64,000 nt of DNA from Kitasatospora cineracea (GCF_003751605.1 NZ_RJVJ01000003.1:620001-684000), one strand, 5' to 3'; shown: positions 23,856-32,336, counted from the stretch's first letter. The notes: generated by a model from the sequence alone, not told the origin. Numbers and translations are program-made.

Positions 23856-24866
23856 CTACCGGGAGCCCGACACGGGCTGCCGCTTGTAGAAGGACTCCTC
23901 CAAGTACGCGGTCTCGTGCGGCTGGTAGGGCTCTTCCAGATAGGCGGCCTCGTCCTCGTCGAGTTCGACGTCCACCGCGGCGACCGCCTCGGCCAGCTGG
24001 GCCGGCTTGGTGACCCCGACGATGGGCGCGGTCACCACCGGGTTGCGCATCACCCAGGCCAGGGCGACCTGGGCCGGGGACAGCCCGCGCCGGCCCGCGA
24101 TCTCGTGGACGCGCTCGGCCACCGCCTGGTCGTCGTCGCGGTAGAGGATCTCGCCACCCGGGTCGGTCCCGGCCCGCGCCGTGACGGTGTTCCCGGTCCG
24201 CGTCAGCCTGCCCCGCGCCAGCGGGCTCCACGGGATCACGCCGATGCCCTGATCGGCGCAGAGCGGGAGCATCTCCCGCTCCGCTTCCCGGTGGATGAGG
24301 TTGTAGTGGTCCTGCATCGACACGAACCGGGTCCAGCCGTTCAGGTCAGCCAGGTACAGGGCCTTGGTGAACTGCCAGGCGCGCATGGAAGAGGCCCCGA
24401 GGTAGCGGACCTTCCCGGACCTGACCGCGTCGTGCAGCGCCTCCAGGGTCTCCTCGATCGGGGTGTCGTAGTCCCAGCGGTGGATCTGGTACAGGTCGAT
24501 GTAGTCGGTCCCCAGCCGCTTCAGGGAGGCGTCGAGCTCGGCGAAGATCGCCTTGCGGGACAGCCCGGCGCCGTTCGGGCCGGGGCGCATCCGCATCCAG
24601 ACCTTGGTGGAGAGGACGACCTCCTCGCGCCGGGCGAAGTCCCTGACCGCCTGGCCGACGATCTCCTCGCTGCTTCCGGCGCTGTACCCGTTGGCCGTGT
24701 CGAGGAAGTTGACGCCGCCCTCGAGAGCCTGCTTGATGATGTCCCGGCTGGCGTCCGCGCCCAGCGACCAGGGCTCGCCGCCCCGGCCCGGTTCGCCGAA
24801 GCTCATGCAGCCGAGGGCGATGGCGGAGACTTCCAGCCCGGTCGTTCCGAGTTTGATGTATCGCAT
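23856..24866 (-). CDS. Aldo/keto reductase
   Basis: The 336-residue NADPH-dependent reductase starts MRYIKLGTTGLEVSAIALGC. The AKR tetrad is present: Asp and Tyr in DTANGYSAG, Lys in STKVWM, His in YQIHRW. A TIM-barrel of normal length is complete, with WVMRNPVVTAPIVGVTK near the cofactor phosphate site. The C-terminus is unusual: AAYLEEPYQPHETAYLEES repeats the AYLEE segment 13 residues apart, so the usual LEEPY ending appears to be extended by a short duplication. A perfect 18-bp palindrome lies just upstream and is the likely operator of a MerR-type regulator, though no such gene is adjacent. Substrate is unknown. Confidence 0.92.
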   Translation of the reverse strand: MRYIKLGTTGLEVSAIALGCMSFGEPGRGGEPWSLGADASRDIIKQALEGGVNFLDTANGYSAGSSEEIVGQAVRDFARREEVVLSTKVWMRMRPGPNGAGLSRKAIFAELDASLKRLGTDYIDLYQIHRWDYDTPIEETLEALHDAVRSGKVRYLGASSMRAWQFTKALYLADLNGWTRFVSMQDHYNLIHREAEREMLPLCADQGIGVIPWSPLARGRLTRTGNTVTARAGTDPGGEILYRDDDQAVAERVHEIAGRRGLSPAQVALAWVMRNPVVTAPIVGVTKPAQLAEAVAAVDVELDEDEAAYLEEPYQPHETAYLEESFYKRQPVSGSR

Positions 24867-24882
24867 GCCGCCGAAGCTAGGA

Positions 24883-24900
24883 GTTGGAGCGCGCTCCAAC
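24883..24900. promoter_or_regulatory. Perfect 18-bp palindrome, MerR-type operator
   Basis: GTTGGAGCGCGCTCCAAC is fully symmetric and begins 17 bases upstream of the aldo/keto reductase ATG. Its form (TTGGAG...CTCCAA) is that of MerR-family operators placed between promoter hexamers. Confidence 0.75.
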
Positions 24901-24964
24901 GCAAATGCGTCCCGGTCGGGACCCCGGAGGCGTGCGGCACGTGCGGCACGTGTGCCCTGACAGG

Positions 24965-25588
24965 TCAGGACTGTCCGGCGGGTGCCCAGTAGGCGGGGAC
25001 GGCCGCGACGGCCCGGGCGGCTTGGGCGTGCCGTTCCTGCATGGCCGTCAGGCGCCGCACCACCAGGATCGCCAGGACGGCGGCCGCGGCGGTGCAGAAC
25101 TCGGAGGCGGTCACCGTCGCCGGTGCAGGCATCCGGGCCAGCAGGAGGCCGGCGATCCAGGTGCTCCACCAGGCGTTGACCACGGTGGCGGGGACGGGCT
25201 GCGGCACGCCGTGCTCGCCGGCGGGGCCGCTGGCCTGCCAGACGTCGATGGTGATGCGCCACGGGAGGTACAGGTTGACGAAGGGCAGGAACCAGGCACC
25301 GACCGCCCACCCGCGCCCGCGCTGGTGCCCGTGCGGGTAGATCACCTCGGCGTTCACCCGCACCCGGTAGAGCCACATGATGAACACCACCGCGGTGGCG
25401 GCCGTCAGCAGCACCTCGCCGATGCCCCCGGCGCCCAGGAGCGCCAGCCCGGCGACGGAATCGGGCGAGGTGCCCACTGCCAGCACCACTGCCGCGTTCC
25501 ACAGGGAAACCGCCCCGGTCAGGCCCAGCAGCACCGAGGCGGCGATCCCCAGCGAGCGCGGGGAGGCGTACGAGGCGGGGGAGGGCAT
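24965..25588 (-). CDS. DUF4328 membrane protein
   Basis: The 207-residue protein has four predicted membrane helices: IAASVLLGLTGAVSLWNAAV, LLTAATAVVFIMWLYRVRV, a short one near VVNAWWSTWIAGLLLA and a last at FCTAAAAVLAILVVRRL. The DUF4328 hallmark is WLYRVRVNAEVIYP, followed by GWAVGAWFLPFVNLYLPW. The family is common in actinomycetes and has no assigned function. It is transcribed in the same direction as the Lnt-like gene upstream, 201 bases apart, and is probably independent. Confidence 0.85.
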   Translation of the reverse strand: MPSPASYASPRSLGIAASVLLGLTGAVSLWNAAVVLAVGTSPDSVAGLALLGAGGIGEVLLTAATAVVFIMWLYRVRVNAEVIYPHGHQRGRGWAVGAWFLPFVNLYLPWRITIDVWQASGPAGEHGVPQPVPATVVNAWWSTWIAGLLLARMPAPATVTASEFCTAAAAVLAILVVRRLTAMQERHAQAARAVAAVPAYWAPAGQS

Positions 25589-25789
25589 GCGAACTCCAGC
25601 TCACGGGGGGTGGGTTTCGTGCCCGTTTCCCGAGCAGGCGACGAAGCCCGGAATCGTAGAGCGGGACGACGGCCAAGAACTCCGCGTGCGTTCCGTCGGC
25701 GAACGGGAGCGGCGGGGCGACGTCCTCAAACGGCGGAAGAGCCGTGCAGGTCCGAAAGGGAGCACCAGGCCGCAAGGGTGCCGCGAGGT

Positions 25790-27403
25790 TCACGGTGCCG
25801 CCTCGGTGAACGTTGACGCCGGAGAGGGCCGCCCCCGCCGGCGACTTGGCGACGTCGTCCTGTTCCGGGAGGAAACCCGGAACGAACTCGGCTCTTCTGC
25901 GTCGGGACGGCGCGGCCGGACCAGGGCCGCGGTGGAGAGCCCGAGGGTGAGGGCGAGGCACAGCCAGGCGAAGGTGTCGCCGATCCGGGTGTAGGGGGTC
26001 GGCGCCCCCCGCGTGGGCAGGTACGCCACGGTGGCCTGGCGGTCGGTGGTGAAGTAGTCGGTGGTCGCCAGCACCCGGCCCTGGCGGTCGAAGGCCGCGG
26101 TGACGCCCTCGGAGTCCTGGCGGAAGAGCGCGTAGCCGTTCTCGACGGCGCGCAGGGCGGCCTTGCGGGTGTGCGCGAGGCCGTACTCCCGCCAGTCGTG
26201 GGCGGGGACGAGCATGATGTCGGCGTCGACGCGCATCAGTGCGGGGAAGTCCGCGTCGTAGCAGATCACGGTGGCGAGGCGGCCGTACGGGGTGTCCACG
26301 ACGGGCACCTCGCCGTCGCCGGGGGTGTAGGACTCGGAGCCGGGGACGGGGTGCGCCTTGTCGTACGTCCACCGGACGGCGCCCGCCGGGTCGATCAGCA
26401 GCACCATGTCGCGGCCGTACGCCGGGCCGGTGGCGCCGAAGGTCTCGATGCCGATCTCCAGGTAGACCCCGGAACGGCGCGCCTCCTCCTGGGCGTGCGC
26501 GATCACCGAACCCGCGTACGACTCCTGGGCCTTGACGGCGCCCTCGGGCCAGACCACGATCTTCGCGCCGGCCCCGGCCTCCCGCCGGGTGGCGTCGAGC
26601 AGGCTGCGTTCGACGGCGGTGACGGCCGGCAGGAGCTCGGCGGGCGGCGCCGTGGCGAGGTCGCGGCGCGAGCCGCCGGGCACCCGGGCGAAGGCGGCCC
26701 GCTGCCCGTCCAGGGCGGCCCGGTCGGCGCTGACCCCGGCGACCCGGACGGTCGGCGCCCGCGGCGGGAGGAAGGCGAGCCGGACGCTCCCCGCGCCCAG
26801 CACCGCCAGCAGGACGGCCAGGTGGACGGCGACGGCCCGGCGAGCCGGGCGCCACGAGCGCTGCTCCAGCAGGCGGTTGGCCACGGCGGCGAACCAGCCG
26901 ACGAGGAAGGCCACGCCGTACGAGCCGGTCAGCGGGAGCAGTTGGAGCAGCGGCAGGTCGCCGTCCTGGGTGACCGCGAGGTTGCCGTACGCGGTGCCGA
27001 ACGGCGAGACCAGGGTGATCAGGAACTCCGCCCCGGCGAACGCCGCGGGGAACAGCAGCAGCGCGGCGGTCGGCCGCAGCCGGGCCGCCAGCAGCCGGTC
27101 GAGCAGGAACGGCAGCGCGAGCAGGGCGGAGAGGGCGGCCGCCCCGGCGACGGTGACGGGCACGAGGCCCATCCGGGACTCCACCAGCCAGCACAGCGCG
27201 GCCACGGTGTTGGCCGCCCAGACGCCCAGCCCGCCCCACCAGGCCCGGCCGGTCCGGGTGAAGCGCAGCAGCAGGACGGGGAAGAGCCAGGCGGCCGGCG
27301 CCAGGTCGAAGCGCCCGCCGACGGCGAAGCACTGGGCGACGGTCCCGAGCAGCAGCAGGAGCGCGGGCCCGGTGGCGGCGCGCAGGGACGGACGGTCGGT
27401 CAC
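25790..27403 (-). CDS. lnt: Apolipoprotein N-acyltransferase-like carbon-nitrogen hydrolase
   Basis: The chosen GTG (27403) gives 537 residues starting VTDRPSLRAATGPALLLLLG; longer starts are possible. The N-terminal 220 residues hold six or more membrane helices. The nitrilase-like domain (about 235-480) has the Glu-Lys-Cys triad: KIVVWPEGAVK, TYDKAHPVPGSE and LATVICYDADFP. A further helix at about 490-515 precedes a basic Ser/Arg-rich tail. This is the Lnt architecture, which N-acylates lipoproteins at the membrane. Actinomycetes often carry several paralogues, so the precise substrate is uncertain. It is divergent from the histidine kinase gene. Confidence 0.82.
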   Translation of the reverse strand: MTDRPSLRAATGPALLLLLGTVAQCFAVGGRFDLAPAAWLFPVLLLRFTRTGRAWWGGLGVWAANTVAALCWLVESRMGLVPVTVAGAAALSALLALPFLLDRLLAARLRPTAALLLFPAAFAGAEFLITLVSPFGTAYGNLAVTQDGDLPLLQLLPLTGSYGVAFLVGWFAAVANRLLEQRSWRPARRAVAVHLAVLLAVLGAGSVRLAFLPPRAPTVRVAGVSADRAALDGQRAAFARVPGGSRRDLATAPPAELLPAVTAVERSLLDATRREAGAGAKIVVWPEGAVKAQESYAGSVIAHAQEEARRSGVYLEIGIETFGATGPAYGRDMVLLIDPAGAVRWTYDKAHPVPGSESYTPGDGEVPVVDTPYGRLATVICYDADFPALMRVDADIMLVPAHDWREYGLAHTRKAALRAVENGYALFRQDSEGVTAAFDRQGRVLATTDYFTTDRQATVAYLPTRGAPTPYTRIGDTFAWLCLALTLGLSTAALVRPRRPDAEEPSSFRVSSRNRTTSPSRRRGRPSPASTFTEAAP

Positions 27404-27584
27404 GGCGGGTCGGTCCGATCGGTCGGCGGTCGGCCCGGAGGACTCCGGACCGCAGCCGACGCTAGGGACGGACCGGCACCGCGCGGATCGTCCCGCCGGG
27501 CGAGGCCGCCCCCGCGCACGCACCTTTCGATGCGGCCGGACGGCGGATCGCAGCCCGCGCACCGGCCGTTAGCCTTGACGACCA

Positions 27585-28859
27585 GTGATGACAACGGACC
27601 CGGCGGCCGCAGCGCGCCGCCTCACCCACCGGTGCGCCGACCTGCTGGCCCGACGGCCGTGGCTGCCGGACGCGGCGCTCGGCGCCGGCCTGACCGCCTT
27701 CGACGTGCTCACCCTGCTGGCCCGCGGCCCCGCGCCGAGCGCGGCCGGCGCCGTGCTCTGGGGCGCGCAGACCGTGCCCCTGCTGTGGCGCCGCCACCGG
27801 CCGGTGGCCGTCCTCACCGCGATGACCGCCGCCTTCGTGCTGTTCGCCGCGGCCGACCCGGTGCCGGGCAAGACACCCGGCCCCTACCTGCTCGTCCTCG
27901 GGGTGTACGCCGCCGCCCGCTACGCGCCCGCGGCGCGCAGCGCACCCGCCGCGGCGCTCGCACTGGCCACCGCCGTCGCCACCGACCTGCTCTGCGGACG
28001 CGCCCTGCCCGCGCACCTCGGCTCCGTCGAGCCGATCAGCGCCACCACGTACACGGTCTTCCTCACCACCGCCTGGTTCCTGGGCCGGGGACGACGACGG
28101 ATCGGCGTCCAGGCCGGGCGGCTGCGCCTGCTCAACGCCCGCCTGCGCGCCGAACGGGAGGCCAACGCCCGGCAGGCCGTCCTCACCGAACGGGCCCGCA
28201 TCGCCCGCGACCTGCACGACGTCGTCGCCCACCACATCAGCGCGATCGCCGTCCAGGCCCGCGCCACCGGCGAAGCGCTCGCCGGGGAGAGCGGCGACCC
28301 CGGCGGCGGACGGCCCGGGGTGGAGCGGATCGCGCGGACCGCCGACACCGCCCTGGTGGAGATGCGGCGCATCCTCGGACTGCTGGCACCGGCGGACGCC
28401 GCCGACGACCTCGCACCGGAACCGTCACTGGCCCACCTGGACCGGCTGGCGTCCGTGCTGGAGGCCGCGGGCTGCCGGGTGACCGCCTCGGTGGACGACG
28501 CCCTGGCCGCACCCGGCGCGCTCACGGCGGCGCTCCAACTCTCCGCCTACCGCGTCGCCCAGGAGGCACTGACCAACGTCCTCAAGCACGCCGGTCCCAC
28601 CCGGGTGCGGATCGAGGCGCGCAGGACCGCCGACGCCCTGACCCTCCTGGTCGAGAACGGCCCGCCGGCCCCCGGGCACCGCCCCGTACCGGGTTCCGGA
28701 CGGGGCCTGCTCGGCATCCGCGAACGGGCCGCCGCGTTCGACGGAACGGTGCACGCCGGGCCGCGCGACGACGGCGGATGGCGGCTGTCCGTCGCCCTGC
28801 CGCTGGAGGCCGACACACCGTCAGGAGCCCTGGACCCGGCAGCGGGAGCGGTGCCGTGA
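27585..28859 (+). CDS. Two-component sensor histidine kinase (NarL-type, HisKA_3)
   Basis: The 424-residue kinase may start at GTG 27585 or the adjoining ATG 27588. About five membrane helices fill residues 30-165 with no sizeable extracellular domain. HisKA_3 is at about 200-225 with the phospho-acceptor His in ARIARDLHDVVAHHISAIA. The ATP-binding domain has YRVAQEALTNVLKHA and a glycine box, GSGRGLLGIRERAAAFDG. Its stop overlaps the response-regulator start (GTGA). The signal sensed is unknown; membrane-embedded sensing without a periplasmic domain is common in this class. Confidence 0.92.
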   Translation: MMTTDPAAAARRLTHRCADLLARRPWLPDAALGAGLTAFDVLTLLARGPAPSAAGAVLWGAQTVPLLWRRHRPVAVLTAMTAAFVLFAAADPVPGKTPGPYLLVLGVYAAARYAPAARSAPAAALALATAVATDLLCGRALPAHLGSVEPISATTYTVFLTTAWFLGRGRRRIGVQAGRLRLLNARLRAEREANARQAVLTERARIARDLHDVVAHHISAIAVQARATGEALAGESGDPGGGRPGVERIARTADTALVEMRRILGLLAPADAADDLAPEPSLAHLDRLASVLEAAGCRVTASVDDALAAPGALTAALQLSAYRVAQEALTNVLKHAGPTRVRIEARRTADALTLLVENGPPAPGHRPVPGSGRGLLGIRERAAAFDGTVHAGPRDDGGWRLSVALPLEADTPSGALDPAAGAVP

Positions 28860-29560
28860 CCCCGCTCGCGGTGCTGGTGGTGGACGACCAGGAGATGGTG
28901 CGCGAAGCGCTGCGCGCCGTGATCGACCGCCCGGAGGACCTCCGGGCGGTCGGGACGGCCGGCGACGGGGAACAGGCCGTGGCACTGGCCTTCGAACTGC
29001 GCCCGGACGTGGTCCTGATGGACGTGCGGATGCCCGGCACGACCGGCGTCGAGGCCACCCGGCGGATCCTCGCCGACTGGCCCCACACCGACCACCCCGC
29101 CCCACGCGTCCTCGTCCTCACCACCTTCGACCACGACGAGTACGTGCACGCCGCCCTGCGGGCCGGAGCCACCGGATTCCTGCTGAAGAACAGCCGCCCC
29201 GACGAACTGGCCCGGGCGATCCGGGTGGTGGCCGACGGCGAGTCCGTCCTCGCCCCGAGCGTGACCCGCCGCCTCATCGGAGCGGTGACCGCACTGCCCG
29301 CAGCACTGCTGATCGGCACCCCACGCGTCCACGACGACCGCGAACGGGCACTCGAAGCACTCACCGAACGGGAACTGGAAGTCCTGGTCCTGGTCGCCCG
29401 CGGCCGTTCCAACGCCCAGATCGCGGACAGCCTCGGCCTCACCGAAGGCACCGTCAAGAGCCGCGTCAACCGCATCCTCACCCGCCTCGGCCTGGACAAC
29501 CGCGTCCAGGCCGCGATCCTCGCCCACGAAACGGGCCTCCTCGGCCCCCCGCCCCACTGA
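28856..29560 (+). CDS. Two-component response regulator (NarL/LuxR type)
   Basis: The 234-residue protein starts at GTG 28856, overlapping the kinase stop. The receiver domain (1-125) has acidic VVDDQE, phospho-acceptor Asp in VLMDVRMPG, Thr in VLTTFD and Lys in FLLKNSRPDE. A LuxR helix-turn-helix (about 170-230) reads LTERELEVLVLVARGRSNAQ and GTVKSRVNRILTRLGLDNR. It forms a pair with the preceding kinase and probably controls neighbouring envelope genes, but no operator was identified. A terminator follows. Confidence 0.93.
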   Translation: MTPLAVLVVDDQEMVREALRAVIDRPEDLRAVGTAGDGEQAVALAFELRPDVVLMDVRMPGTTGVEATRRILADWPHTDHPAPRVLVLTTFDHDEYVHAALRAGATGFLLKNSRPDELARAIRVVADGESVLAPSVTRRLIGAVTALPAALLIGTPRVHDDRERALEALTERELEVLVLVARGRSNAQIADSLGLTEGTVKSRVNRILTRLGLDNRVQAAILAHETGLLGPPPH

Positions 29561-29595
29561 ACTCCCCCCACCGGCCGGGGCAATTCGGAACAGCC

Positions 29596-29626
29596 CCGTC
29601 CCGGCCCGCCCAGCCTGCCGGGACGG
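29596..29626. terminator. Bidirectional hairpin terminator
   Basis: CCGTCCCGGC (29596-29605) pairs perfectly with GCCGGGACGG (29617-29626) over an 11-base loop, between the convergent response-regulator and YCII genes. Confidence 0.7.
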
Positions 29627-29628
29627 TC

Positions 29629-29976
29629 CTATCCGGGCAGGCGGTCACCGGGAAAGCCGAAGCACGGAAGGACGTCGCAGGTCATCATTCCGGCCCGGAC
29701 GCAGGGGTCCGCAGCCATGATCTCTTCGGCCTCACCGGTCGGCACGGTCATGATGGCCAGTCCTGCGACGGTGTCCGAGGCGACCGGGCACAGGACGGCG
29801 ATCACGCCGTCGGCGCGCAGGGACACCATGCGTCGCTGGTGTTCGAGCTCGATCGCCTCCGCCCCCTCCTGGTGCCGCGCCGGGCCCCAGCGGAGTTCCG
29901 CCAGGCTGAAGGGCCTTGCGGTCGCCGCCAGTTCCCGGATCTGTTCGTCGCTCACGTGCGAGGCCACCCGCGTCAC
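29629..29976 (-). CDS. YCII-related domain protein
   Basis: The 115-residue protein starts at GTG 29976, whose last bases overlap the stop of the F420-type gene (GTGA). The YCII fold is seen in EAIELEHQRRMVSLRADGV, AGLAIMTVPTGEAEEIMAAD and PCVRAGMMTCDVLPCFGFP. The family is a dimeric alpha-beta ferredoxin-like fold with unclear reactions. It is the last gene in a three-gene operon with a DHFR-like reductase and a PPOX-class protein. Confidence 0.78.
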   Translation of the reverse strand: MTRVASHVSDEQIRELAATARPFSLAELRWGPARHQEGAEAIELEHQRRMVSLRADGVIAVLCPVASDTVAGLAIMTVPTGEAEEIMAADPCVRAGMMTCDVLPCFGFPGDRLPG

Positions 29977-30353
29977 ATCCCCGTCTTCTGGTGGTCGACC
30001 TCGATCAGGCCCACGATTCGTTCCTGGTCCCGGCCGTAGGGCGCGCCGATGTACTTGCCGGCGATCTCGTCGACCACCTTCCACCCCTCCTCGCCGTCGA
30101 GCCACTTGACGACCCGTCCGCGGAGCATGACGGGCAGGAACGGGTTGTCGGGCGGGGTGAGCGAGACGGCCACCCTGGGGTCGCGGCGCAGGTTGCGCGC
30201 CTTGCGGGAGGCCGGTCCGGTCAGGAACGCGACCTGGTCGCCGACGGTCCCGATCCACAGCGGGACCGAGTGCGGGGACCCGTCGGGCATGATCGTCGCC
30301 AGGTGGGCGATCGGGGTTCCGTCCAGGACGGCGCGCACGTTGTCACTCAGCAC
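29973..30353 (-). CDS. PPOX-class F420-dependent oxidoreductase
   Basis: The 126-residue split-barrel protein starts at GTG 30353 with GAGGAG seven bases upstream. The flavin/F420 barrel motifs are AHLATIMPDGSPHSVPLWIG, PASRKARNLRRDPRVAVSL and MLRGRVVKWLDG. Small PPOX proteins of this length bind F420, FMN or haem. The neighbouring DHFR-like gene and YCII gene suggest a detoxifying redox operon under HxlR control. Coenzyme choice is inferred from the family. Confidence 0.87.
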   Translation of the reverse strand: MLSDNVRAVLDGTPIAHLATIMPDGSPHSVPLWIGTVGDQVAFLTGPASRKARNLRRDPRVAVSLTPPDNPFLPVMLRGRVVKWLDGEEGWKVVDEIAGKYIGAPYGRDQERIVGLIEVDHQKTGM

Positions 30354-30364
30354 GGTGGAACTCC

Positions 30365-30922
30365 TCAGTGGTCGATCCGGTAGTGGAGGTGGACGACGCC
30401 GGCGCCGGGGACGGCGTCGACCAGGGTGAGCCGGACGTGCTCGGGGAGGCGTCCGAAGAACGGACGGCCGGCGCCGAGGAGGACCGGCACCTGGTGCAGG
30501 ACCACCTCGTCGACCAGGCCCGCCTCGATGGCCGCAGTCAGGGTGGCGCCGCCCTGGATCGCCACGTCCCGCCCGCCCGCCAGGGCCCGGGCCTGCCCGA
30601 TCGCGTCCTGGATCGAGGTGGCGAAGGCCTGACGCGGGGAGCCGGCGTGCTCGGCAGGCTGCGGGCGGTGGCTGAGCACGACCATCGGGGCCGTCGGATG
30701 GGGGCTGCCGCCGCCGAAGCCCTCGGAATCGTCGTACGTGGTACGCCCGGTGACGACCGCGCCCACGCGGTCGAGGAGCTTGTCGTATACGGCGGCGTTG
30801 CGCGGGTCGCCGTACCAGTCGAAGAGCGTCCCGCCGTCACCCAGGCCTGAGCCGGGCCGGGGGTGGTCGCCCGTGATGCGGCCGTCGACCGAGACGGCCA
30901 GGGCTGCGAACACCTTGCTCAT
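30365..30922 (-). CDS. Dihydrofolate-reductase-family (RibD C-terminal) protein
   Basis: The 185-residue protein begins MSKVFAALAVSVDGRITGDH and contains the RibD_C/DHFR-like elements GRTTYDDSEGFGG, RDVAIQGGATLTAAIEAGLV and VDEVVLHQVPVLLGAG, GRPFFGRL. It is an NADPH-type reductase fold, not the essential folA. It heads the operon with the PPOX and YCII genes (11-base gap). The promoter region is shared with a divergent HxlR regulator, which suggests redox or electrophile control. Confidence 0.88.
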   Translation of the reverse strand: MSKVFAALAVSVDGRITGDHPRPGSGLGDGGTLFDWYGDPRNAAVYDKLLDRVGAVVTGRTTYDDSEGFGGGSPHPTAPMVVLSHRPQPAEHAGSPRQAFATSIQDAIGQARALAGGRDVAIQGGATLTAAIEAGLVDEVVLHQVPVLLGAGRPFFGRLPEHVRLTLVDAVPGAGVVHLHYRIDH

Positions 30923-30937
30923 GGCACTTCCCTCGGA

Positions 30938-30994
30938 GTTCCTTGAAGAGACCCTGATGGGCTGATCGTAGCATCCAGAGTTCCTTGAAGGAAC
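30938..30994. promoter_or_regulatory. Paired HxlR operators
   Basis: GTTCCTTGAAGGAAC (30980-30994) is a perfect 7-1-7 palindrome and GTTCCTTGAAGAGAC (30938-30952) is a near copy 42 bp away. They lie between the DHFR-like gene and the HxlR gene and cover both start regions. Confidence 0.75.
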
Positions 30995-31015
30995 CCCAAC
31001 TGGTAGAGTGGCGCC

Positions 31016-31468
31016 ATGCAGCGCACACAATTCGGTGGGATGGCGTGCTCGATCGCCCGCACGCTGGACGTGATCGGCGAACCCTGGTCGCCGCTGATCC
31101 TGCGCGACGTCTGGGCCGGCATGAACCGCTTCGACCAGATCCAGGCCGACCTCGGCGTCTCCCGCAAGGTGCTCACCGAACGGCTCAACCACCTGGTCGA
31201 GCAGGGCGTGCTCGACCGTCGGCCGTACGACGCGCGCCCGCGCTTCGAGTACCACCTCACCGAGAAGGGCACCGATCTCGTGGAGATGCTCATGGTCATG
31301 GCGCGCTGGGGTGACCGATGGCTCGCCGGAGAGGCCGGACCCCCCGTCCTCTACCGCCACCACGCCTGCGGCCGGATCGCCACCGTGGACCCGCGCTGCA
31401 GTCACTGCGGCGAGCCCATGCACGCCGACGACGTCGACCTCCTTCCGGGGCCCGGTTCGGCCCGATGA
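31016..31468 (+). CDS. HxlR-family transcriptional regulator
   Basis: The 150-residue protein has the HxlR winged helix: CSIARTLDVIGEPWSPLILR with the conserved early Cys (residue about 11), RFDQIQADLGVSRKVLTERL and HLVEQGVLDRR. The C-terminus adds HHACGRIATVDPRCSHCGEP, a Cys-x9-Cys-x2-Cys cluster that could bind zinc. HxlR proteins commonly sense aldehydes or quinones through the N-terminal Cys. It is divergent from the DHFR-like operon and two operator copies lie between them. Confidence 0.92.
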   Translation: MQRTQFGGMACSIARTLDVIGEPWSPLILRDVWAGMNRFDQIQADLGVSRKVLTERLNHLVEQGVLDRRPYDARPRFEYHLTEKGTDLVEMLMVMARWGDRWLAGEAGPPVLYRHHACGRIATVDPRCSHCGEPMHADDVDLLPGPGSAR

Positions 31469-31622
31469 CGGACATCCGCACGGTGACCGGCCCGTGCGGG
31501 ACCACCGGCCGCCACGTGACCTCCCACCTCCTGCGCACCGTCGGAACCCCCGCACGCGGCAGCAGTCCGCCGCCCGCGGCAGCCCGTCCCGCGGCAGCCC
31601 GCCCCGCCGCCCTCGTCGCGGG

Positions 31623-31643
31623 TTGACCCTCCCCCGGGTCAGG
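31623..31643 (+). promoter_or_regulatory. MerR-type promoter/operator before the TipA-like gene
   Basis: TTGACC starts at 31623, and TGACCC is followed after six bases by GGGTCA, an 18-bp inverted repeat at 31624-31641. This is the arrangement of MerR-family autoregulated promoters. A canonical -10 was not obvious. Confidence 0.5.
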
Positions 31644-31661
31644 CTGCACGGTGAGGCGCAC

Positions 31662-31699
31662 GGAACGCAGGGAACGCACGGGACGCAGGGAACGCGCGG
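31662..31699. repeat. Imperfect 18/19-bp tandem duplication
   Basis: The two units (31662-31680 and 31681-31699) share GGGAACGC and differ mainly by one deleted A. They lie in the leader of the TipA-like gene, 16 bases before its start. Confidence 0.65.
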
Positions 31700-31715
31700 A
31701 AACGAAGGAGCACGC

Positions 31716-32336
31716 ATGAGCTGGCCGGTGGGGCAGGTCTCCGGTTTCGCCGGGGTCACCATCAAGACCCTGCACCACTACGACCGGTCCGGACTGCTGT
31801 CGCCCAGCGAGCGCGGCCCGGCCGGCTACCGCCTCTACAGCAGTGTGGACCTCGCCAGGCTGCAGCAGATCCTCTTCTACCGCGAACTCGGCTTCCCCCT
31901 GGAGCAGATCGCCGACATCCTGGCGGACCCGCAGGCGAACGCCCTGGGCCACCTGCTGGCCCGGCGCCAGGCCCTCACCGATCAGATCGAGCGCCTGCAC
32001 AAGCTCGTCGACGTCGCCGAGCGGGCCATCGAAGTCCAGCGCACGGGGGTCGAACTGAGCCCCGAGGAGCGCTTCGAGATCTTCGGCGACGTGGTCTTCG
32101 ACCTCAGCTACGCCGCCGACGCCCACCTCAAGTGGGGGGAGCGGGACGGCCACCGGGAGGCCCTGGCCCGCGCGGCCACCCACTCGAAGGAGGACTGGCG
32201 GCTGCTGATGGCGGAGGCCGCGGCCCGGACGATGTCCGAGGAGGACGGCGCAGCCCGGGTCGCGCAGGCCGTGGCGGTCGTGGCGGACGGCCGTCCCGGC
32301 TCCCGCGGGCCTCGTTGGGGACAATGGGTGCCGTGA
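31716..32336 (+). CDS. MerR-family regulator, TipA-like with truncated drug-binding domain
   Basis: The 206-residue protein starts at ATG 31716 with GAAGGAG upstream. Residues 1-70 are the MerR domain (GFAGVTIKTLHHYDRSGLLS, LQQILFYRELGFPLEQIADI), and a coiled linker (LIERLHKLVDVAERAIE-like) follows. The TipAS domain starts as ELSPEERFEIFGD but stops soon after THSKEDWRLLMAEAAARTM. Full TipA proteins continue for another 80 or so residues (about 253 total), and here a Gly/Arg-rich tail is read instead. The stop overlaps the glutaminase start (GTGA). The truncation may have come from the fusion to glsA, and drug sensing is doubtful. Confidence 0.82.
   Translation: MSWPVGQVSGFAGVTIKTLHHYDRSGLLSPSERGPAGYRLYSSVDLARLQQILFYRELGFPLEQIADILADPQANALGHLLARRQALTDQIERLHKLVDVAERAIEVQRTGVELSPEERFEIFGDVVFDLSYAADAHLKWGERDGHREALARAATHSKEDWRLLMAEAAARTMSEEDGAARVAQAVAVVADGRPGSRGPRWGQWVP

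Noticed and set aside
23856..27332. Fusion-length 1158-codon minus frame
   Set aside because: The frame is open across the Lnt-like and DUF4328 genes by chance. The aldo/keto reductase starts at 24866, where an operator and family start agree.
26171..28855. Long plus-strand frame in front of the response regulator
   Set aside because: It runs antisense to the Lnt-like gene and out of frame with the kinase. The receiver domain begins at GTG 28856, coupled to the kinase stop.
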